Part shown: piece by piece, positions 5,858 to 7,094 of the stretch | Numbering within the stretch: the first letter of the stretch is position 1 | Layout of the letters: the number at the start of each line of letters is the position of its first letter | Source: Deltaproteobacteria bacterium | GTDB lineage: Bacteria; Desulfobacterota; Syntrophorhabdia; Syntrophorhabdales; Syntrophorhabdaceae | DNA length: 7,094 nt | Assembly (NCBI GenBank): GCA_003506795.1 | Contig: DNYO01000187.1 | Location: 1 to 7,094 of the forward strand | Direction of reading: 5' to 3' | Translations under genes and position numbers: made by a program | Notes under the pieces: generated by a model | Database searches by the model: none | What the model was told of the DNA's origin: nothing | What the model saw: the letters and a program-made list of their open reading frames with translations, nothing else

Positions 5858-5880
5858 CCCGGATCTGTCAGATCTCCGGG
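5858..5880 (-). promoter_or_regulatory. Second hairpin in the porin 5' leader
   Basis: On the plus strand CCCGGA-TCTG-T-CAGA-TC-TCCGGG: a 6-bp outer stem and a 4-bp inner stem with a two-base bulge. It lies 15 bases further from the porin start than the hairpin at 5807-5842. There is no U-tract on the minus strand. It could be the end of an untranslated leader or an operator. Confidence 0.3.
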
Positions 5881-5962
5881 TTGACCCGCTTGACACCTTT
5901 TGCATCGTCTCTTAGTTTATTTTTTGGTTTCATGTGTTTCTTCTTTTATCACCTTGTATTTG

Positions 5963-5990
5963 CGGGCCGCCCCGCGGAGGCAACGGCCCG
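5963..5990 (-). other. GC-rich hairpin just after the DUF3313 lipoprotein gene
   Basis: The arms CGGGCCG and CGGCCCG pair over seven bases, optionally extended by two G-U pairs, within 36 bases of the lipoprotein stop codon. The following minus-strand sequence (CAAATACAAGG) has no U-run, so intrinsic termination is not supported. It could protect the 3' end of the message or attenuate read-through into the porin gene. Confidence 0.35.
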
Positions 5991-5998
5991 TGCAGAAA

Positions 5999-6691
5999 TT
6001 ACGGTTTCACACATTTTGGGTCACGGCGTATGTCACAGAGAGCAAAGCTCAACCTTTTTGCCCAGTACTTTAGAGCATCATCGGCGTTGTTCCAGCTGCT
6101 CCAGAGCTTTAACAGTTCCTTGCCGCCGACTCGTCGGTCGACTGCCGCGCCGAGCAGTTCCCCGGTGCTGGCATCGGTGATTTTCATTTCCGCAGTTATT
6201 TCGCCCACGCCAGCCTGCTTGCCGGTGATAGTATATTTAACTATGGAGAGAGCTATGCCAACCGGCACGATGGTTGAGAGGGTATTGCGGACCGGCTTCG
6301 AGCTGTCGGCGTCGACAATGGCCATCTGGATCCTCAAGGTGCCCGGTTCCGGGGTCTTCACTATCTGGTATTCCTTTTCCAGTTCCTGCGTCAAATAGAC
6401 AAAGGCATTGTTGGCGAGTTTCTGGTAATTCTCCCGTTCATTCTTGTCCAGTTCCGCATCCTTGTAAACCAGAACCGGATCGATCATGACCATAAAGTAC
6501 TGCTTAAAATCCACCTTCGGGTTCACATAACGGTAGAGGGCCTTGTCATCGGTTCCTTGCACGAGGATATTCGGGTTGACCAGCTGTGACTCCTTAAGAT
6601 CAACACTGCGCGCCTGATAACTACCCACTGCGCAGCCACCCAATTGCAGTGCAACCGCCGCGACCATTACCAACATTGCTGCTTTTTTCAT
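5999..6691 (-). CDS. DUF3313 family lipoprotein
   Basis: A 230-residue lipoprotein. The N-terminus MKKAAMLVMVAAVALQLGGC has the basic start, hydrophobic core and an LGGC lipobox with the lipidated cysteine at residue 20. Residue 21 is Ala, not Asp, so sorting to the outer membrane is expected under the enterobacterial rule. DUF3313-like blocks are PKVDFKQYFMVMIDPVLVY (58-76), TLRIQMAIVDAD (118-129), STIVPVGIALSIVKY (139-153), and WNNADDALKYWAKRL (200-214). Two further cysteines (219 and 227) near the C-terminus could form a disulphide; the paralogue at 313-1002 has only one cysteine there. AGGAGG at 6697-6702 precedes the ATG. The gene lies 60 bases after the aspartase-like gene and 231 before the porin. 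The family has no known function. Confidence 0.85.
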   Translation of the reverse strand: MKKAAMLVMVAAVALQLGGCAVGSYQARSVDLKESQLVNPNILVQGTDDKALYRYVNPKVDFKQYFMVMIDPVLVYKDAELDKNERENYQKLANNAFVYLTQELEKEYQIVKTPEPGTLRIQMAIVDADSSKPVRNTLSTIVPVGIALSIVKYTITGKQAGVGEITAEMKITDASTGELLGAAVDRRVGGKELLKLWSSWNNADDALKYWAKRLSFALCDIRRDPKCVKP

Positions 6692-6701
6692 AACGACCTC
6701 C
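6685..6701 (-). promoter_or_regulatory. Ribosome-binding site and start block shared with the other DUF3313 gene
   Basis: The minus-strand block GGAGGTCGTTATGAAAA is identical over 17 bases to 996-1012. It contains the Shine-Dalgarno, the spacer, the start codon and the next codon and a third, and it supports common descent of the two genes including untranslated sequence. Confidence 0.75.
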
Positions 6702-6751
6702 TTCTATATATTTTTGTTTCTTTCCTCTGCGGGTCATTCCCGCGGGACTTT

Positions 6752-7094
6752 CTATTGCTCGAACTTTGGACTGATCAGGTTCTCGAAAGAGAACACCTCA
6801 TCCCATTTCTCCTGCGTCAGCAGCTTGCGTTCCTTGACCACGATGTCGTGGAGCGATTTTCCGGTCTCGTAGCCCTCACGGGCGAGCTCCGCGCATTGCT
6901 TGTAGCCGAGGGAGGGCTTCAGCACGGTCACGATGCCAAGCGCATTGAGCACCATGTCGCGGGTCCGGTCCGCGTTGGCTGTGATGCCCTCGATGCAGTT
7001 GACGCGCAAGCTTTCGACGGCGCGCTCCATTGTCGTAATCGAGGAAAACAAGGCGAACGTGATCACCGGTTCCATCACATTGAGCTGCAGTTGT
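6752..7094 (-). CDS. aspA: Aspartate ammonia-lyase-like enzyme, C-terminal part (5' end beyond the window)
   Basis: An open frame from the right edge encodes 113 residues and a TAG. It starts QLQLNVMEPVITFALF: the LNVMEPV motif is typical of aspartase, whereas class II fumarases usually have LNVMLPV or a similar form. Then come CIEGITAN (33-40), the LGIVTVLKPSLGY block (52-64), ETGKSLHDIVV (76-86) and LLTQEKWDEVFSFENLISPKF (91-111). These are the C-terminal helical bundle and lid domain of the fumarase/aspartase superfamily, whose aspartase branch converts L-aspartate reversibly to fumarate and ammonia in the cytoplasm. The catalytic SS loop (GSSxMPxKxNP) lies upstream of the window, so activity cannot be judged. 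A GTG/ATG near 7078 is internal, not the start. A GCGGG-AATGA-CCCGC hairpin (6729-6743) follows the stop without a U-run; read-through into the lipoprotein gene 60 bases on is possible. Confidence 0.85.
   Translation of the reverse strand, partial: QLQLNVMEPVITFALFSSITTMERAVESLRVNCIEGITANADRTRDMVLNALGIVTVLKPSLGYKQCAELAREGYETGKSLHDIVVKERKLLTQEKWDEVFSFENLISPKFEQ

Noticed and set aside
5843..5862. GG-N10-GC spacing resembling a sigma-54 promoter before the porin
   Set aside because: GGGCACGGACACGC has the spacing, but neither the TGGCAC nor the TTGC half is well matched, and in GC-rich sequence such spacing occurs often by chance.
4403..5884. 493-codon open frame on the plus strand opposite the porin gene
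   Set aside because: It is fully antisense to a porin with clear family blocks and a strong Shine-Dalgarno. Its translation has no signal peptide or recognisable domain, and long antisense frames are common in GC-rich genes with biased third positions.
6729..6743. GCGGG-AATGA-CCCGC hairpin after the aspartase-like gene as a terminator
   Set aside because: The stem has only five base pairs and no U-run follows, so intrinsic termination is not supported; it is mentioned only in the enzyme entry.

Overview
The window comes from a Gram-negative bacterium, shown by an outer-membrane OprD-type porin, a lipobox lipoprotein and several signal-peptide proteins. The mix of DUF3300, DUF2950, DUF3313 and OprD-like genes with mid-to-high G+C resembles anaerobic deltaproteobacteria (Desulfobacterota). 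That assignment is inference from gene content; no rRNA or other marker gene is present.

Every gene I can support lies on the minus strand, so transcription runs from the right edge to the left. In that order: (1) the C-terminal end of a fumarase/aspartase-superfamily enzyme, most like aspartate ammonia-lyase (6752-7094); (2) a DUF3313 lipoprotein (5999-6691); (3) an OprD-family porin (4325-5767) behind a 231-base leader/intergenic region with hairpins; (4) a secreted DUF3300 protein with a Gly/Arg-rich tail (3012-4199); (5) a secreted DUF2950 protein (1987-2931); (6) an AT-richer patch (about 1505-1975) with a possible 37-residue ORF, a truncated CARDB-like secreted protein and the tail of a lost Fis-type DNA-binding domain; (7) a small ABM-fold monooxygenase-like protein (1088-1411); (8) a second DUF3313 protein without a lipobox (313-1002); (9) a perfect-stem terminator (201-228); and (10) the N-terminus of an unrecognised membrane protein running off the left edge (1-156).

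Apart from the aspartase-like fragment and the ABM protein, nearly everything intact is exported or in the envelope: a porin, two DUF3313 proteins, DUF3300 and DUF2950. The adjacent DUF3300/DUF2950 genes recur as neighbours in other proteobacteria as far as I recall, but neither has an assigned function. The two DUF3313 genes are diverged paralogues that share an identical 17-base block around the ribosome-binding site and start codon. Five genes have in-frame upstream extensions, four of them with better Shine-Dalgarno placement at an internal ATG; I use the internal starts.

No tRNA, rRNA, CRISPR array, insertion sequence or phage gene was seen. The most unusual part is the remnant patch at 1505-1975. 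Nothing here amounts to a clearly new defence or mobile system; the best candidate for an undescribed system is the porin/DUF3300/DUF2950/DUF3313 envelope group.
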